Assembly: GCF_017115085.1 (NCBI RefSeq)
Contig: NZ_JABXKJ010000229.1
Span: 21,294 to 67,084, forward strand
DNA: 45,791 nucleotides
DNA from: Nostoc sp. NMS7
Lineage (GTDB): Bacteria > Cyanobacteriota > Cyanobacteriia > Cyanobacteriales > Nostocaceae
Direction of reading: 5' to 3'
Under the pieces are notes generated by a model that saw nothing but the letters and a program-made list of their open reading frames with translations, was not told where the DNA came from and searched no databases. Below, piece after piece: positions 43,610-45,791 of this stretch; the first letter of the stretch is position 1, and every line of letters begins with the position of its first letter. A program made the position numbers and the translations under genes.

Positions 43610-44335
43610 ATGAGTGTTGAGCAAAAACGACGCGCCCTAATTACTGGGGCAAGTAGTGGAATCGGGAAAGCAACGGCTTTAGCCTTTGCAAAAGCCGGAA
43701 TAGATGTGGCTTTAGTCAGCCGTTCTTTGGATAAGTTGGAGGCGGTAAGAGAAGCTCTACAGCATACTGGGGTAGAAGCGAAAGCTTACGCTGTAGATTT
43801 AGCGCGGCTATCACAAGTTAAAGAAAAGATCCAAGCGATCGCTCTTGACTTTGGCGATATAGACATTCTGGTAAACAATGCTGGCATCGGCTATACAGGT
43901 AATTTGAGCGAAACTCTCCTAGAGGACTGGCAGCAGGTAATTGACTTGAATCTGACTGCCGTGTTTCAGTGCATTGTGGGGATTTTGCCTTCAATGCGCG
44001 ATCGGGGCACAGGCACAATTATCAACGTTGCCTCAATAGCCGCCAAGCAACCGTTTCCCGGTTGGGGAGCATACAGCGTCAGCAAAGCTGGTTTGATTGC
44101 CCTCTCTCAAACCCTGGCACAAGAAGAACGCACCCACGGCATTCGGGTAACAGCTATCTGTCCGGGCGCAGTCAATACTGAACTTTGGGACACAAAAACA
44201 GTCCATGCCAACTTAGACCGTTCCAAAATGTTAACCCCGGAAATTGTGGCTCAGTCAATTCTCTACACAGTTCTGTTACCACAACAGGCAGTTATTGATG
44301 AATTAACCCTGATGTCCAGTGCTGGCGCACTTTAA
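43610..44335 (+). CDS. Short-chain dehydrogenase/reductase
   Basis: An NAD(P)-dependent oxidoreductase of the classical SDR family, 241 residues. ATG 43610 is preferred: GGAG lies five bases before it, while the TTG at 43580 adds ten unconserved residues. The cofactor loop is TGASSGIG (12-19), NNAG (89-92), and the catalytic residues are S142, Y155 and K159 (YSVSK). The sequence resembles FabG-like 3-ketoacyl reductases and other SDRs that sit beside the alkane genes in many cyanobacteria. Substrate not established. Confidence 0.93.
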   Translation: MSVEQKRRALITGASSGIGKATALAFAKAGIDVALVSRSLDKLEAVREALQHTGVEAKAYAVDLARLSQVKEKIQAIALDFGDIDILVNNAGIGYTGNLSETLLEDWQQVIDLNLTAVFQCIVGILPSMRDRGTGTIINVASIAAKQPFPGWGAYSVSKAGLIALSQTLAQEERTHGIRVTAICPGAVNTELWDTKTVHANLDRSKMLTPEIVAQSILYTVLLPQQAVIDELTLMSSAGAL

Positions 44336-44398
44336 TTAGTCCTTTGTCTTTTGCAAATGACTAATGACTAATGACTAAACCATAACCAAGACTGAATC

Positions 44399-45106
44399 AT
44401 GACTATCGTTAGTTCCAACGGTTCAAATAGTTCTCAATCGCCTCTGAATCCAGACTTGGCAGAAGTCATAACTCCTAGACCCGATCGCAATACTCATAAC
44501 GGGCGAGAAGCGGATTTGTTCCAGCCAAAAGAGGAACAGATGGAAGAAATGAAGGACGCCGTGCGGACACTAATATTGGGAGTTGGCGAAGACCCCGAAC
44601 GCGAAGGACTCCTCAAAACACCCAAGCGAGTGGCCGAGGCAATGCGGTTTCTTACCAGTGGCTACAACCAATCCCTTGAAGAACTCGTTAACGATGCCAT
44701 CTTTGATGAAGGGCATAGCGAGATGGTACTGATTAGAGATATTAATTTCTTTAGTCTATGCGAACACCACATGCTGCCATTTATGGGTAAGGCCCACGTT
44801 GCTTATATCCCTAACCAAAAAGTTGTGGGATTGAGTAAGCTAGCCCGAATTGTAGAGATGTATTCCCGTCGTTTGCAAGTGCAGGAGAGGTTAACCCGCC
44901 AAATTGCCGAAGCAATTCAGACGATTCTGGAACCTCAAGGCGTAGCCGTGGTGATGGAAGCTAGCCATATGTGCATGGTAATGCGGGGTGTCCAGAAACC
45001 AGGTTCTTGGACTGTCACTAGCGCAATGATTGGTGTGTTCCAAGAGGAACACAAAACCCGCGAAGAATTTTTTAACTTGATTCGCCACCAACCAGGATTT
45101 TTTTAA
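44399..45106 (+). CDS. folE: GTP cyclohydrolase I
   Basis: It opens the guanine ring of GTP to give dihydroneopterin triphosphate, the first step of folate and pterin synthesis. 235 residues, with a long Ser/Asn-rich N-terminal arm (about 1-45) beyond the catalytic domain. Zinc ligands are C121, H124 (LCEHHMLPF) and C192 (SHMCMVMRG). The substrate region VVGLSKLARIVEMYSRRLQVQERLT is intact. It is 63 bp after the SDR gene, separated by AATGACT heptamers (44356-44378), and is probably co-transcribed. Confidence 0.98.
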   Translation: MTIVSSNGSNSSQSPLNPDLAEVITPRPDRNTHNGREADLFQPKEEQMEEMKDAVRTLILGVGEDPEREGLLKTPKRVAEAMRFLTSGYNQSLEELVNDAIFDEGHSEMVLIRDINFFSLCEHHMLPFMGKAHVAYIPNQKVVGLSKLARIVEMYSRRLQVQERLTRQIAEAIQTILEPQGVAVVMEASHMCMVMRGVQKPGSWTVTSAMIGVFQEEHKTREEFFNLIRHQPGFF

Positions 45107-45112
45107 GGAGCA

Positions 45113-45132
45113 GAGACGCGATTAATCGCGTC
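45113..45132. repeat. Perfect 20-bp palindrome AGACGCGATT / AATCGCGTCT after folE
   Basis: A hairpin of the common cyanobacterial GAGACGCGATTAATCGCGTCTCT type, a few bases after the folE stop. It may help end transcripts but has no T-run. Confidence 0.75.
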
Positions 45133-45170
45133 TGTACAGGAGTTAAAGCTCGTCCATTTTGAAACCTGGG

Positions 45171-45312
45171 GTAGTGTGGGCAGCGTTCGACTGACTTGTA
45201 CTGAGCTTGCCCTTCGGCAGGCTCAGGGTAACACCTGCCCTGATCCTGTCGTTCGCGCAGCGTCTCGTAGAGAAGGGTCGAAGTAGCGCTCACGCCGAAG
45301 TCTTGCCTGCTA
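45171..45312. repeat. Dispersed repeat carrying a nested repeat
   Basis: Outer halves GTGGGCAGCGTTCGACTGA (to 45194) and GCGCTCACGCCGAAGTCTTG (from 45285) are the two blocks that stand joined at 8718-8805. The about 90 bp between them (GAGCTTGCCCTTCGGCAGGC, GGTAACACCTG, CGCAGCGTCTCGTAGAGAAG) is itself repeated at 45483-45590. Confidence 0.8.
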
Positions 45313-45700
45313 CTACCAGTAAATAGATAGACCACGCGGTAGGGGCACAGCAATGCTCATTGGTGTCAACTTAAGCCTTGGCGAATGGAATTCGCGGCGA
45401 CACAAACAAAGTCCACCTCCGTGGACTAATACAAAATCAAGGATTTTTAACCCACGGAGGCGGTCCCTGAGCTTGCGTTGCCCTGAGCTTGCTTGCCCTG
45501 AGTCCTTCGACAAGCTCAGGGTAACACCTGCGCCGTACCCTTCGGGAAGCAAGCTACGCGCAGCGTCTCGTAGAGAAGGGTCGAAGGGTCGAAGTGTGGG
45601 TAAAGCCTCGTGTAGACAAGCCAGTGCGTTGGGCGGGCAATGCCCGACTTGTTCGCGCAGCGTTTCCCTCTGGGAGAAGCAACTGGCGTGCGGTTTCTAA
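45313..45700. repeat. Dense mosaic of short dispersed repeats, no gene
   Basis: It includes half a GGGGCACAGCA palindrome (45340-45358), a second copy of the GAGCTTGCCCTGA / GCTCAGGGTAACACCTG hairpin, CGCAGCGTCTCGTAGAGAAGGG, and an element with GCCAGTGCG / GCAACTGGCG ends (45620-45688) with inner hairpin CGGGCAATGCCCG. Open frames here are repeat-derived and I do not call them genes. Confidence 0.75.
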
Positions 45701-45791
45701 CCGCCCTTTTAACCTTAAGTTGACAATCACTCCTACCTTTCAAGAAACACTTGACGTAAAGCTTATGTAGAAAGGGTTTGATAAAATTAAG

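Noticed and set aside
45313..45743. Overlapping open frames of 75-115 codons on both strands
   Set aside because: They consist of dispersed repeats that stay open in several frames at once.

Overview
The window is chromosomal DNA of a filamentous, heterocyst-forming cyanobacterium of the Nostoc/Anabaena type. The decisive marker is a complete hetR (28427-29326, 299 residues, with Cys48, Ser152, Ser179 and Arg223 in place). Supporting markers are the alkane pair aldehyde-deformylating oxygenase and acyl-ACP reductase, many HIP1 octamers (GCGATCGC), and abundant heptameric and hairpin-type intergenic repeats. I see no rRNA, tRNA, CRISPR array, complete insertion sequence or prophage.

Layout. 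1-5.2 kb: 21-bp tandem repeats, a type IA topoisomerase, and an OLD-family ATPase/nuclease gene broken by two in-frame TAA codons. 6-10 kb: ftsH, an FMN reductase, and a ferrochelatase-family protein ending in eight histidines. 10.3-13.4 kb: a relic of a haemagglutinin-type exoprotein, a secreted collagen-like gene broken by another in-frame TAA, and small hypotheticals. 13.6-19.1 kb: an MFS transporter, acetolactate synthase with a C-terminal zinc ribbon, a TerB-like acidic protein and a PBP4-type carboxypeptidase. 19.3-23.7 kb: a GNAT acetyltransferase, an excisionase-like antitoxin with a PIN toxin, a zinc dehydrogenase and a phosphate permease. 24.3-29.3 kb: an unusual coiled-coil plus DMT-permease fusion, a 1.8-kb non-coding stretch, and hetR with an exact NtcA-type palindrome about 130-140 bp upstream. 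29.6-35.8 kb: a Cys-repeat secreted protein, rpsD with a structured leader, a zone of decayed genes (frameshifted cupin, repeat-interrupted membrane protein, ParE relic), moaA and a hypothetical protein. 35.8-40.0 kb: a two-partner-secretion exoprotein, a small Cys-rich precursor-like peptide and a lone sugar ABC permease. 40.2-45.1 kb: ado, aar, accA, an SDR and folE, all on the plus strand. 45.1-45.8 kb: dense nested repeats.

How the genes work together. The clearest functional group is ado-aar-accA-SDR: AccA feeds malonyl-CoA to fatty acid synthesis, AAR reduces acyl-ACP to aldehyde and ADO turns the aldehyde into alkane. The antitoxin/PIN pair forms a second unit. Most other genes stand alone, separated by repeat-rich spacers. 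A recurring theme is decay: several genes are interrupted by nonsense codons, a frameshift or hairpin repeats, with the reading frame otherwise well preserved, so much of it looks recent.
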